A stretch of 64,000 nt of DNA from Enoplolaimus lenunculus (GCA_030248215.1 JASANG010002678.1:62001-126000), one strand, 5' to 3'; counted from the stretch's first letter, positions 42,201 to 47,522 are shown. Program-made: numbers and translations. The notes: generated from the sequence alone by a model not told the origin.

Positions 42201-43663
42201 TGACATTCCTGACTACCGGTGTTACGTTTAGCACTAACGATTTATAGCGCAATAATACGTGCCGTATAGTTCATCTAGTCGAAGATGGAAGTGGGAACGA
42301 TTGTAATCAATATGATTTGCCTAATATCCAGCTGAGAATACCTATTCTGCTGAAGACACGGCGCCCCAAAGACTTTTTCACGTAAAGCTGAATGTATATT
42401 TCTTACAACTCTAGAGGAAATGGCTTCCTGTATCTGTCTCATTATGACAAAAAGAACATACATTTGTTGTTGCCAACTTAAGATTATGCAAGTCATAATT
42501 CAACTTACAGTGCCCACTCAGAGCTCTAACACCTAAGCTGATGCGATACTTATTCAACTTCCACAAGCAGAATGTCAATTTCTTGTTACACTAATTCAGA
42601 AAAGTCCTAAATGGTTCTGAACCATTCATAAGCTTCATCGAGGGAACGAGCTAACCTATCGCAATTTCGTTATCGGACATATTACCATACCATGGAACCT
42701 AGATTAAACTGACATTATTATGAACACAAAGCTTATAAAATTTCTGTCCACACTCGAACACTGTCCAGCTATTGAGCAAACAGTTGTCGAGTGCTTTAAC
42801 TGCAGATTGGCTATCAATTAAAATAGCAAATCTGTATTTCTTAACTCCACGACCTAACAAGTATTAGACACATTTCTCTAGGGAAACAACTTCTACTTGG
42901 AAATCCGAACAAGATCAAAGTCGAACATGGAAATCAACAACGCTTGGAATATATACCAGCCCATGTACGTTTATGGGAGTTCAACTCAAAACAAATCTGA
43001 GATCTATCAGTGAAGGAACCGTAATGTGTCTGACAATATTCACCAAGGATGTTGTTGTATAGTTACCACGCAGCGGAATGATCGTTAGCCAAATCTTATC
43101 CTTGTGAAACACTTTAATTATGTGATCACAAGGTAAGTGCCAATTCTGATAAGACATGCGCACATATACCTAGTGAAAAAGCTAATGTTTAGGATCACTT
43201 GTCGAGGTTGGCATGTGGCTAAGCAAAACACAGTCTGAAAACCAAGTTTCGAAATTCGATTCAAACGCCACACCTGTATCAGAAAACCCAAATTGTACTA
43301 AAAGATGTTTGGCTCGCGGGCGACTATTTATCGCATAATGACATGTAGCTTAATTAGTTTATTAGATAACTAGTCATTCTTAGCAAATGTTGCAAGTTTT
43401 TGCGCTAAGGCAACGAACAGATTCGAAAAACGCATCCTAAACTTTTGTTAGAAAAATTTCATTTGCGTTTTCGTCCGGTCTTGCTAAATTAGACGTCGGA
43501 TCTCGGTATCGGTTGCGGTCTCGGGTCTCAGTTTTAACCGAGACCGCCCGTCCCTAAATCAGCACTTACCATTTGTAAAGCAAACGAGCCATAGCACGCT
43601 GATCGCAAGTTGAATTACCCGGTAAACGCGTTGTATTGACGCTTTATCATGGTAAGAAACCAT
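16415..43663 (-). CDS. Secreted PAN/apple + Ly6-like + cysteine-module mosaic protein, 22 exons
   Basis: This is a complete gene on the minus strand. Exons 5' to 3': 43663-43570 (ATG at 43663-43661), 41547-41206, 40707-40141, 38775-38623, 37918-37871, 37528-37388, 36509-36409, 35380-35176, 34310-34116, 32803-32555, 31782-31732, 30800-30678, 30016-29837, 28961-28840, 28165-28015, 27418-27347, 26874-26494, 19927-19796, 18486-18370, 18091-17954, 17339-17157 and 16641-16415 (stop TAG at 16417-16415). The coding length is 3972, an exact multiple of three (1323 residues), and every junction agrees in phase. All introns are phase 1 except two phase-0 introns inside domains, which is the signature of exon-shuffled extracellular proteins. 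Domain order: signal peptide, PAN1, basic/Thr-rich spacer, Cys module 1, Ly6-like 1, acidic linker, Ly6-like 2, spacer, Cys modules 2-3, PAN2, linker, PAN3, Cys modules 4-6, linker, Cys module 7. No membrane anchor follows the last module, so secretion is expected. I recognise no named orthologue. The 6.5-kb intron before exon 18 could hide extra exons, and two transcripts rather than one cannot be excluded. Confidence 0.82.
17361..17675. mobile_element. CAGGGTG-type MITE in the mosaic-gene intron
   Basis: The ends cagggtgcaaccggaggc and catccggttgtaccttg are inverted copies of each other with some mismatches. Interior GGAGCCGGAG-like motifs occur near both ends. The target duplication is not readable. 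It lies just upstream of exon 21 of the mosaic gene, 22 bp from its acceptor side. A related decayed block lies at 16785-17090. Confidence 0.6.
17954..19927 (-). CDS. Cysteine modules 4, 5 and 6 (3 exons)
   Basis: Exon 19927-19796: IVTCYLCTDRHTC, then SACFPSAS, then FRTEHECITKCG. Exon 18486-18370: RWYCDQLRCVLCDFSECP, then YVELSTCEKICPLG. Exon 18091-17954: PHCWYCNAATGNC, then SNCQPPAS, then HRKLEMCSKYCAATG. All three are phase-1 symmetric and separated by transposon-rich introns. Modules 1 and 6 are the most alike (CW-x-C, CNPPP/CQPPA); module 5 is the most divergent, with a shortened middle. This suggests old tandem duplication followed by rapid change around a fixed cysteine frame. Confidence 0.7.
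18703..18795. repeat. Interstitial TTAGGC array
   Basis: About 15 tandem TTAGGC hexamers, with two TTAAGC variants, lie in the intron between exons 18 and 19 of the mosaic gene. TTAGGC is the nematode telomere repeat. The array directly follows a short palindrome (18648-18690) built of gctggaacg and cgttccagc. Unlike most other TTAGGC in the window, it is not bounded by the usual GGCC transposon ends. Confidence 0.85.
18984..19359. mobile_element. CAGGGTG hAT-like MITE, complete
   Basis: The ends are CAGGGTGCAACCGGAATTC and GGATTCCGGTTGCACCTTG, with an 8-bp duplication AACATGAT / AACATGGT (one mismatch). The interior has repeated ACCGGAA/TACCGG motifs and an AT-rich core. It lies between exons 18 and 19 of the mosaic gene. 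Confidence 0.78.
19398..19510. mobile_element. Fragment of the TTAA-flanked MITE family
   Basis: This 110-bp piece is an inverted copy of part of the element at 22048-22311 (shared atcaccacaagac, ctcgagcgtcaagctcctat). It includes the A-box-like word tatagctgagtggtg but lacks both transposon ends. Confidence 0.65.
20119..21452. mobile_element. GGCC-ended hAT-like element carrying a 1-kb minisatellite
   Basis: The element starts GGCCCATGTTACTATAAAGG and ends CTTTAAAGTAACATTGGCC, inverted repeats of about 20 bp. It is flanked by a perfect 8-bp duplication AAAATAAG (20111-20118 and 21453-21460). Inside lie an AT microsatellite (about 20225-20292), the minisatellite, and a short tail with two near-repeats of gtactcctggtacatt. 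No transposase is present, so it must have been moved in trans. It sits in the large intron upstream of exon 18 of the mosaic gene. Confidence 0.85.
20294..21345. repeat. 9-bp minisatellite (CTGTCCCAT/CTGTCCCAA)
   Basis: More than 100 units of a 9-bp motif, mostly CTGTCCCAT and CTGTCCCAA with AAGTGTCCC variants, fill the middle of the element at 20119-21452. Because the unit is a multiple of three, long open frames appear in all frames of both strands; they are artefacts of the repeat and not genes. The same motif occurs as a few units in the related truncated copy at 51484-51645. Confidence 0.92.
21496..21876. mobile_element. Inverted-repeat element, family not identified
   Basis: The left end catgggcatccacgtaactg and the right end cagtttacgtggatgtccta are inverted copies of each other extending over about 40 bp with mismatches. 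The interior is C-rich and not coding. Confidence 0.55.
22048..22311. mobile_element. TTAA-flanked piggyBac-like MITE with tRNA-like segment
   Basis: Exact TTAA duplications lie at 22044-22047 and 22312-22315. The ends are CCCTTTCTCACAT and ATGTGAGAAGGGG. Within the element, read on the minus strand, are an A-box-like block and a B-box-like GTTCGAATCC, spaced as in tRNA genes. There is no open frame of note. Confidence 0.82.
22445..22570. repeat. GC-rich inverted-repeat fragment
   Basis: A GC-rich block with paired words (cggacgctgccggac, cgtccgacagcgtgcgg) ends in tatagcgcaaccctt. The same terminal word closes the block at 59226-59397, so the two belong to one family. Confidence 0.5.
23146..23434. 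mobile_element. TA-flanked MITE, CTGTAGTGACC ends
   Basis: TA duplications flank ends CTGTAGTGACCCGAATAAGA and ATTCGGGTCACTACAG. Interior motifs (agtccataaatg, aagtatattctt) are shared with the longer copies at 30942, 33123 and 48506; this copy is shortened. The TA target suggests a Tc1/mariner-type origin. Confidence 0.8.
24338..24794. mobile_element. GGCC-ended TTAGGC MITE, interrupted by another element
   Basis: The outer ends GGCCCATGTATAGAACAGGG and CCCTGTTCTATACATGGGCC are perfect inverted repeats. TTAGGC arrays lie in both arms. The element is split near its right end by the TA-flanked element at 24509-24760; without that insertion it would be about 205 bp, like the other copies. The 8-bp flanks do not match well. 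Confidence 0.85.
24509..24760. mobile_element. TA-flanked palindromic MITE nested in another MITE
   Basis: TA duplications at 24507-24508 and 24761-24762 bracket ends CACTTTAAAT and ATTTACAGTG. The interior is a series of inverted ACTCA/TGAGT words. A second copy begins at 63845. Its place inside the element at 24338-24794 shows it is younger than that copy. Confidence 0.87.
25863..26067. mobile_element. GGCC-ended TTAGGC MITE, reverse orientation
   Basis: The left end is decayed (gacccaagtatagaacag); the right end cctgttctatgcatgggcc is intact. The 8-bp flanks are GTTTCTTT and CTTTCTTT (one mismatch). Arrays of CCTAAG lie in both arms. Confidence 0.78.
26494..27418 (-). CDS. Linker exon and PAN/apple-like domain 3
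   Basis: Exon 27418-27347 is a charged linker (VKDVKNKKQERG). Exon 26874-26494 encodes PAN3: CSGSISYGIMKY, core DCAEMCFVNPSCYE, then YTCFLYANE, NCSSD and the closing LGCFNCGSTNG. Several N-glycosylation sites (NDS, NTS, NSS, NGS, NCS) are present. The exon ends at a strong GTAAGC donor at 26493; the open frame beyond it runs on to a stop at 26372 only as retained intron. PAN3 is a single exon, whereas PAN2 has an internal intron. Confidence 0.72.
27592..27779. mobile_element. TTAGGC MITE, left end missing
   Basis: The interior (cagtagtataaacatattcc, CCTAAG arrays, taaactgactcaactacagc) and the right end gttccatacatgggcc match the family. The left 25 bp are absent. Confidence 0.72.
28015..28961 (-). 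CDS. PAN/apple-like domain 2 (2 exons)
   Basis: Exon 28961-28840 encodes GCLEPLKFEVLNETEGLDR and the core ECLEFCYNDKNCSK, the C-x3-C-x5-C spacing of PAN/apple domains. Exon 28165-28015 gives SYLCSFDSSPKDAC and ends SCLHCAV, the same closing C-x2-C seen in PAN1 and PAN3. The intron between them is phase 0 and lies inside the domain; the outer borders are phase 1. One N-glycosylation site (NET) is present. Confidence 0.72.
28550..28748. mobile_element. GGCC-ended TTAGGC MITE
   Basis: It is flanked by TAGACGAG and TAGAAGAG (one mismatch in 8). The left end is agcccatgtgaagaacaggg, the right end ccagttctatacatgggcg. It lies in the intron before exon 14 of the mosaic gene, near the 3' splice region of PAN2. 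Confidence 0.78.
29509..29812. mobile_element. GGCTGGGTTTC inverted-repeat MITE
   Basis: The ends GGCTGGGTTTCCGAAATC and GGTTTCAGAAACCCAGCC are inverted copies. The interior is full of ACTTAAGTA words, themselves palindromic. Related copies lie at 36831-37201 and, truncated, at 51866-52015. The right end is 25 bp from the donor side of exon 13 of the mosaic gene. Confidence 0.72.
29837..30800 (-). CDS. Cysteine modules 2 and 3 (2 exons)
   Basis: Exon 30800-30678 reads INWQCGGDDGDTCVPCEIGR, then C, then FADKEQCRVFCPAS; it has one cysteine more before the CxxC than module 1. Exon 30016-29837 reads PSCWFCSPKRGSC, then RRVCDFAI, then FDNHAQCQTVC and a basic tail (QNPQRKLKHESF). Both are phase-1 symmetric exons that end with the aromatic-x4-C-x3-C signature shared by all copies. 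Confidence 0.68.
30181..30228. repeat. ATT microsatellite
   Basis: About 14 ATT triplets lie in the intron between exons 12 and 13 of the mosaic gene. Confidence 0.85.
30341..30507. mobile_element. TTAGGC MITE, left end shortened
   Basis: The left boundary gggccggatcgttttccgg lacks the outer 15 bp of the family. The right end tgttctatacataggcc is complete but for one change. TTAGGC units lie in both arms. Confidence 0.7.
30942..31383. mobile_element. TA-flanked MITE, CTGTAGTGACC ends, long form
   Basis: The ends CTGTAGCGAACCGAATAAGA and GATTCTGGTCACTACAG are flanked by TA. The 442-bp interior has repeated taaccctaattgtag-like words and no coding capacity. It lies in the intron before exon 12 of the mosaic gene. 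Confidence 0.8.
31732..31782 (-). CDS. Short acidic spacer exon
   Basis: A 51-bp phase-1/phase-1 exon encodes ETDLDTIVEEKIVRNSSG. It has a good acceptor (GTTTTAG) and a GTAAGT donor and carries an N-glycosylation site (NSS). It links Ly6-like domain 2 to cysteine module 2. Because it is short and symmetric, it could be skipped without changing the frame. Confidence 0.55.
32280..32544. mobile_element. TTAA-flanked piggyBac-like MITE next to a splice donor
   Basis: TTAA duplications lie at 32276-32279 and 32545-32548, with ends CCCTTTCTCACATCAATATT and TATGAGTTAAAGGG. On the minus strand it carries A-box-like (AGCTCAGCGGTCATCG) and B-box-like (GGATCGAATC) words. Its right TTAA directly touches the GTAAGT donor of exon 10 of the mosaic gene. 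Confidence 0.87.
32555..34310 (-). CDS. Ly6/uPAR-like domain 2 (2 exons)
   Basis: Exons 34310-34116 and 32803-32555 encode FRCHSCFDVMNRDG, ESCWNKPQKTIRCSTPC, LVLRNCSG and VSVCICDEPNCND. The order and spacing match domain 1, but here the domain takes two exons rather than four. Both halves have phase-1 ends, and the intron between them falls at a position equivalent to the 37388/36509 intron of copy 1. The donor of the second exon (GTAAGT, 32554-32549) is immediately followed by the TTAA duplication of an inserted element. The domain is probably a tandem duplicate of domain 1. Confidence 0.72.
33123..33566. mobile_element. TA-flanked MITE, CTGTAGTGACC family, long form
   Basis: The ends TTGTATTGACCCGAATAAGA and TTATTCGAGTCAATACAG are flanked by TA. 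The interior is the reverse orientation of the copy at 30942-31383. It is intronic in the mosaic gene. Confidence 0.8.
33917..34079. mobile_element. GGCC-ended TTAGGC MITE
   Basis: It is flanked by a perfect 8-bp duplication AAAGAAAT (33909-33916 and 34080-34087). The ends are ggtccacgtaaagatcagg and cctgttcgttacactggcc. It is 36 bp from the donor side of exon 9 (34116) of the mosaic gene. Confidence 0.85.
35176..37918 (-). CDS. Ly6/uPAR-like domain 1 and acidic linker (4 exons)
   Basis: Exons 37918-37871, 37528-37388, 36509-36409 and 35380-35176 encode one domain and its tail. Cysteines in order: QCYDC, GNCWNNPQKTISC, GSC, RNCSDR, NTYCGEDKCNG. Eight cysteines, a C-x2-C start and a terminal Cys-Asn are the hallmarks of the Ly6/uPAR (three-finger) fold. 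The last exon continues into a polar linker with lysines and acidic residues (GGDKSNDTEKREIDSLNEG). The closest relative in view is the second copy at 32555-34310, which shares CWN-x-PQKTI, VVRNCS/LVLRNCS and the final C-x4-CN. Three-finger domains usually bind proteins at the cell surface. Confidence 0.72.
36142..36361. mobile_element. TA-flanked palindromic MITE (GAGTCAAA type)
   Basis: The ends CACTTCAAAAAATGGTGAGT and CTCAATTTTTTGCAGTG lie between TA duplications. The interior consists of inverted GAGTCAAATTTGACTC words. It lies next to exon 7 of the mosaic gene, 47 bp from its donor. Confidence 0.82.
36831..37201. mobile_element. GGCTGGGTTTC inverted-repeat MITE
   Basis: The ends ggctgggtttccgaaaccc and ttttagaaacccagcc, with ACTTAAGTA words inside, match the copy at 29509-29812. 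The left flank gtgacaag and the right flank attgacaa are similar but not identical. Confidence 0.7.
38273..38487. mobile_element. GGCC-ended TTAGGC MITE, complete
   Basis: It is flanked by a perfect 8-bp duplication AGCCTAAG (38265-38272 and 38488-38495). The duplication itself is telomere-like, so this copy inserted into pre-existing TTAGGC sequence. The ends are ggccaatgtaaagaacagg and cctgatccttacatgggcc. Confidence 0.87.
38623..38775 (-). CDS. Cysteine module 1 (CxxC six-Cys)
   Basis: The exon reads KICWMCHTATKTC, then LVCNPPPTSAV, then YNSNTECSASCGVKPVEEG. The spacing is C-x2-C-x6-C-x7-C-x16-C-x3-C. It is symmetric (phase 1 at both ends), so it can be duplicated or shuffled as a unit. 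The donor chosen (gtagtc) is weak; a nearby GT would shorten the tail by a few residues. The closing aromatic-x4-C-x3-C pattern recalls the end of Kunitz domains, but the CxxC opening does not fit Kunitz. I do not recognise the family. Confidence 0.65.
39138..39323. mobile_element. GGCC-ended MITE, GTTACTTT subtype
   Basis: It has a perfect 8-bp duplication AGTATTTT (39130-39137 and 39324-39331). The ends are GGCCCATGTTACTTTAAATG and CTAAAAGTAACATTGGGC. Inside, the TTAGGC arrays resemble those of the other subtype although the outer ends differ. Confidence 0.87.
39578..39626. mobile_element. Solo left end of the TTAGGC MITE
   Basis: Only the first 50 bp remain: the GGCCCATG end, gaacagggccggatcatttt and ccggaggggct. 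The rest is absent. Confidence 0.65.
40141..40707 (-). CDS. Basic Arg/Asn-rich and Thr-rich spacer exon
   Basis: This single 567-bp exon encodes about 189 residues with no cysteine. The first two thirds are extremely basic and rich in Arg, Asn, Ser and Gln (for example RNNNRRNNKNKNKNN). The rest is Thr-rich (GATTTTTTTTKTTTTNQVR) and then Arg/Gln/Thr-rich. It is flanked by phase-1 introns. A Thr-rich stretch in a secreted protein suggests O-glycosylation, and the basic part suggests binding to anionic matrix or nucleic acid; both are inferences. The DNA is a run of AAC/AAT/AGA/ACA codons and probably grew by triplet slippage, so its length may vary between individuals. Confidence 0.75.
40725..40785. 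repeat. AT-rich microsatellite (AAAT, ATAC, TATG)
   Basis: Short tandem runs of aaat, atac and tatg follow one another just upstream of the basic spacer exon of the mosaic gene. Confidence 0.7.
41206..41547 (-). CDS. PAN/apple-like domain 1
   Basis: The exon encodes about 113 residues with the PAN/apple core spacing: Cys, then C-x3-C-x6-C (ECVEKCRAKSDFCF), then Cys within ACLFSYSGGRSC, and a closing ECIRC. An N-glycosylation site (NAS) precedes the core. The insertion between the third and fourth cysteines is rich in Arg, Ser and Ala. It is bounded by phase-1 introns at both ends and closes with a C-x2-C motif, like the other two PAN copies in this protein. PAN domains usually mediate protein or carbohydrate binding in extracellular proteins; the ligand is unknown. 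Confidence 0.75.
42560..43160 (-). mobile_element. Decayed LINE with RNase H-like remnant
   Basis: On the minus strand, translation gives AILIDSQSAVKALDNCLLN, then KFYKLCVHNNVSLI, a stop where W is expected, then VPWYGNMSDNEIAIG. This is the RNase H pattern DSQ...V-x-L-x-WVPGH-x-G-x-x-GNE-x-AD found in several non-LTR clades. Further upstream, DGSFTDRSQICFEL may be the start of the same domain. Several stops are present, so it is a dead copy. It lies in the first intron of the mosaic gene. Confidence 0.55.
43570..43663 (-). CDS. Exon 1: start codon and signal peptide
   Basis: The exon opens with ATG and reads MVSYHDKASIQRVYRVIQLA, then ISVLWLVCFTNG, before a strong GTAAGT donor in phase 1. 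A short basic stretch followed by a hydrophobic core of about 14 residues is a classic secretion signal, with cleavage plausible near the exon end. It is too short for a usual ORF screen. It was chosen as the start because it is the only nearby upstream exon that pairs a signal peptide with a phase-1 donor, as the phase-1 acceptor at 41547 requires. Confidence 0.75.
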
Positions 43664-43873
43664 TATGTTACATAAACTTAAAAAAACAGTTTTTGGCTAA
43701 ATATGAATACACGACTGACTAAGGTGTACCAGATTGGCTTTAGTTTTGCCTAAATTGAATTTATGTTTGACTGTAAAATTCGAACTCAAGAATCACAAGC
43801 GTAATTCCAAAATTTAATTAGAACATAATCCTAACTGAGAATGCAGGTAAGTTTTTAACTTCTAGGTTACCAT

Positions 43874-43966
43874 GGCCTATGTAAAGAACAGGGGCGGAAC
43901 AGTGTTTATAAGCATATTCCTTAGCCTAAGCCTACGCCTAAGCGTAAGATTGAGCATATTCCTTAA
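43874..43966. mobile_element. Fragment of a GGCC-ended TTAGGC MITE
   Basis: The left end ggcctatgtaaagaacaggg and CCTAAG units are present; the right half is missing. It lies about 210 bp upstream of the start codon of the mosaic gene. Confidence 0.6.
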
Positions 43967-44285
43967 CCTTTTGGCCTCGCATAGTTCACAATACACCTTG
44001 ATTCCTTGTAGTCATGAATCAATGAAAAAGTTGCATAGTAATGTGTATGTAGGAATACAGTAGCATAAGCTCAAAGATCAGCACTATAAACAAAAGCCTG
44101 TTTGACTGAGAAATCTTAACGTTTCAGTGCTAAAATTACAGCAAAACACAATAGTGAAGGTTAAGTTTCAGTTAGAAATGCATATTGGAATATAAAAATC
44201 GTCTTATTTATATTACCTACTTGGACATTGGTTAAAATTTATTTTGTGCTCGAAGTTATATTACATGTCAGCTGCTTAACGTTTA

Positions 44286-44591
44286 CTATTGCTTTAATCT
44301 ACCGCGACAAGTAAGTGACAAGGTTAAAATGTTTAATGGTGATTTTGCAAATTTGATATAATTTGACTCAACTTCGCCACCACGAATTTCTAGTCGAAAA
44401 GGAAATACATTTCTATTGGGACACAGAAAATTTTCCAAAGATAGAATTGTTTTTATTGCCTTTGAAAAAATTTTCGGCTGAGGCAAAGTCTGTAGGAGGC
44501 AGTATTCCCCCTCGGCGCCATCGCCGTAGTTGCAGATCTGACTCGACAATATAAATGCGTCGATAAAAATATGTTTTATTCGAAAAATCAT
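44286..44591 (-). CDS. Possible exon of an unassigned secreted protein
   Basis: A minus-strand open frame of 101 codons starts with ATG at 44591 and reads MIFRIKHIFIDAFILSSQIC, then NYGDGAEGEYC and LENFLCPNRNVF. The hydrophobic start followed by cysteines looks like a secreted protein, and the base composition is less AT-rich than its surroundings. No family was recognised. It may be a single-exon gene or the last exon of the candidate gene that includes 45190-45945. Confidence 0.25.
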   Translation of the reverse strand: MIFRIKHIFIDAFILSSQICNYGDGAEGEYCLLQTLPQPKIFSKAIKTILSLENFLCPNRNVFPFRLEIRGGEVESNYIKFAKSPLNILTLSLTCRGRLKQ

Positions 44592-45189
44592 AAGTAGTAG
44601 TGTATTTGTTAAGCCTGATTAGTTTTCAATAAAAAATGGAAAGTAAATTTTATTTCTTCAACACTTTGCAAACCTCGGTCAAATTAAGCAGTATATCGGC
44701 AAGGTCAGGCAACTATCGCTTTTTTATACTGCCCCAAAATTTCAAATATGTTAATACTAAATACTACTGATTTCAAAAACGAACGCCACAACAGAAAAAT
44801 TTTAAACTTCACAACGTTGTATTAAAGGGTAAATCATAATAACTTTGGCCATCCTAAAGAACACGGGCTATAACTTTTATGATTTTTGCTGCAGGTTGGT
44901 TATTCCCCTTGTCCCTGTACGGGATTGGGATTTGGTTGGTTCCTTACCGGCCATACGGTCCACCGTGCATTTTCCAAAAAACTTTACGACATGTTTCGCT
45001 ACTATTTATAGTTTAGCTGAAATTGAATATCAGTTTGAGTAAAACTTAAATGGCTGGACGGACTAAACAAAGTAGAATTTTGCGTTTTACTTAACGTGTT
45101 TCTAAAGTTAACACGAGTTTAAGTAAATTTGTTTTTAGTTTAAATAACAAGTGCAACCCAGACCATTCTGTTGCTAGACGACTGCATAC

Positions 45190-45405
45190 TCATATGCATT
45201 CGATGACCAAAACGCAAATTTCTGCGGAGTTTAGCCGGCCTTTAGCAAGGATGTTCAGCGAACTAATTTCATCATTCGCAGCATTCGGCCGCATACGGCC
45301 ATTTTTACATTCAATCTTCTTGTAAGTTAGGGTATTGCTTTCAGCGACCGTAATTTTACAATTTTTACGGTTTAAAAACATAAATTTTAAAGTAAAAAGT
45401 AACAT
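45190..45405 (-). CDS. Possible exon with cysteines, unassigned
   Basis: This minus-strand open frame reads NCKITVAESNTLTYKKIECK, then NGRMRPNAANDEISS, and ends AEICVLVIECI before a stop. The composition looks like a protein, but no acceptor AG lies directly upstream on this strand. It would have to start at one of two ATGs or be spliced further in. Kept as a weak candidate only. Confidence 0.2.
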   Translation of the reverse strand: MLLFTLKFMFLNRKNCKITVAESNTLTYKKIECKNGRMRPNAANDEISSLNILAKGRLNSAEICVLVIECI

Positions 45406-45719
45406 TAATGTTCAGCAGGAAATGAAAATAACACGAATAATAATTATTATTATCACTTGCTATATTTCAAAAATTAATAAACAACTGTGCCTCAGAAAAA
45501 TTTCATTTCTTACAATAATAACTGATCAATTTCAAAATACAGAAAATACTGTTCAACTGTATGTTTAAAAGTTTTTGTCTTCTGACCGATTTGACCAAAT
45601 ATACAGTTTTCGCTAATTTTATTTGTTTGTTTTATGCAAACAGTCATATTTTTTAATTATAAATATAACGACAAATAGTTAAATAAATTGCACACTTAAA
45701 CTTAAAATTTTAATTTAAC

Positions 45720-45945
45720 CCTTCCGATCAGCAAAGCTACAAACTGAGGTCCAAGCGGCTTAATTTTACGATGAAATAAAAAATATCGGGTCGAATTTCT
45801 AAATTTCATATCAAAACGGTGCACAATTTGCAGGCAACGAAAATTTTCGACGTTCTGTATAATTTGTTTTTCAGTAAAAATCGCTTTCTGAACTGATTGA
45901 ATACTGATTGTAATCGTTTTGTTGTCGATTGTCAAAGTGCAGGAA
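45720..45945 (-). CDS. Possible internal exon of a fourth gene
   Basis: After a good acceptor (GTTTTCAG) the frame reads SCTLTIDNKTITISIQSVQK, then FRCLQIVHRFDMKFRN, then FHRKIKPLGPQFVALLIGR and a GTTAAA donor. It is 226 bp with an open frame throughout and two cysteines. Together with a spliced-looking segment at 47077-47002 (CTKNQLSPSPPDEFPTAN) it may belong to a minus-strand gene lying between the mosaic gene and the polarity gene. The phases of the two segments do not match directly, so an exon would be missing between them. Confidence 0.3.
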
Positions 45946-46528
45946 CTGAAAACTCGGTTATTAATAACAAGACACTTTTTTTAAGTTATCACTTTTTATT
46001 TCAAAATAAAAATAAAAAGAAAAAATAATATACTCAGTTTCAAATTACACTTTCACTCTACATTTGATACGTTCAAACGAATTTCAGTATACGCCTCAAC
46101 CTATAAAATTAAACTTTTAATAAATAGTTTTTAATGATTTACAACAAAGGTGTGCATAAAACATTGATATGAACATATTCGTGAATTTTGCAAAAAATAT
46201 TGCCGCAGTTTACGAATTAGAAGTGAATATTTATCAGAAAAATCCAGCCCATTTTGACCTTCCTATTAAATATTAAGTAAAAGGGACTCTAAACGAGAAT
46301 CCAGGTCCGCAATGACGTTTAAGAACAACGATTGGAACATTTTGGCATTCCATTAACCGTCATCCGGTATTTTTTAAGAGAAAAGTTTTCGTGATCCATG
46401 TGCGTATCCGCTTGTCACCGTCCGGTGGCGTTCATCACCGTCCTGCAACGTCCGAAATCATACGCGAGCCACTGGCATGCGATGCCATATGGTGATACAC
46501 TGCGCCGGTCGTCATCACAAAGGTATAG

Positions 46529-46903
46529 CGCCGCCCTTAAACGTTTTTCTGTGGGACTAGAATAGAGTAAGCTTAAGAGTTAGACTAATTTTTTTGGTTG
46601 GGTTAGGCATCGGCTAGCTTTCGGATTTATCATATGCCATGAGGTTTGTCGATGAATTTGTTTGCATCAGCATATTAAACTGCGACTGCTTTATTTTGCA
46701 CAAAATCCCATCTCACAGTGCCAGTGGTCTTCTGTAGTTTGCTTTAGAACTGTGGCCCATGTAAAGACCAGGCTACGCTTAGGTTTAGGCTTAGGCTTAG
46801 TAATATGCTCCTTCTTCGCTTAGGCTTAGGCTAGGCTTTATTAGGCGCAGGCTTAGGCATAACCTTATAATACTGTTCCGCTCCTGTTCTTTACTTTAGC
46901 CGT
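46529..46903. mobile_element. Two TTAGGC MITE remnants
   Basis: 46529-46615 keeps the left interior (cgtttttctgtgggactaga, agagtaagcttaagagttag). 46754-46903 has ends ggcccatgtaaagaccagg and tgttctttactttagcc with TTAGGC units. Neither has a readable target duplication. Confidence 0.55.
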
Positions 46904-47001
46904 TGTTTTGAACGGTTTGTTTGTTTGTTAGTATTGATTGCGCTCAAAACTAGCAATTTTTACTACTGAATATATGCATAAAGTTGAAAATAGTATTGTA
47001 C

Positions 47002-47077
47002 AATTTCACCACAAAATTCCATGTTTGCGGTTGGAAATTCATCTGGGGGTGAAGGCGATAACTGATTTTTGGTGCAG
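47002..47077 (-). CDS. Possible small exon, unassigned
   Basis: A clear acceptor (GTTTGTTTCAG) is followed by CTKNQLSPSPPDEFPTANM, then EFCGEI and a possible GTACAA donor. It is proline-rich with two cysteines. It has no recognised family and is listed only because of the splice-site quality and its position in line with the candidate exon at 45720-45945. Confidence 0.2.
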
Positions 47078-47281
47078 CTGAAACAAACGAGAATCTTGTA
47101 AAAATGCCAAACGTTTTTCTTTTTGAAGCTTATATTGTTGAAAGAATAGTGGTATGACAAAAGCTAAAATACGTTTACTTAGTAGCGTTTATGCTATGTT
47201 ATTCGTTTCAAAGTTTTTCCACTAAATCGCTTTGGAATATGTTTTTTAAACTCGAAAAGCATTCAAAATAATGTTTAAAAT

Positions 47282-47466
47282 TTGGACCCACGTAATGATC
47301 AAAAACGGAACGTTTGTTTGCGAACTGCAATAGAGTAAGCTTAAGGTTTAGACTATTTTTTGCTTAGGTTTTGGCTTAGACGTTGGTGAAGCTCGTTCTT
47401 ATGTTTAAGCTTAGGCTTATAGGAATATGCTTGACTACTATAACTGCCCTGTTCTATACATTAGCC
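47282..47466. mobile_element. TTAGGC MITE, decayed
   Basis: The left end ggacccacgtaatgatc and the right end cctgttctatacattagcc bracket a shortened set of TTAGGC-like words. Confidence 0.62.
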
Positions 47467-47522
47467 GACGTTTGATACAAAACCCAAATTAAGCTAACTT
47501 CGAAACTGACCTTAATTGTTAA

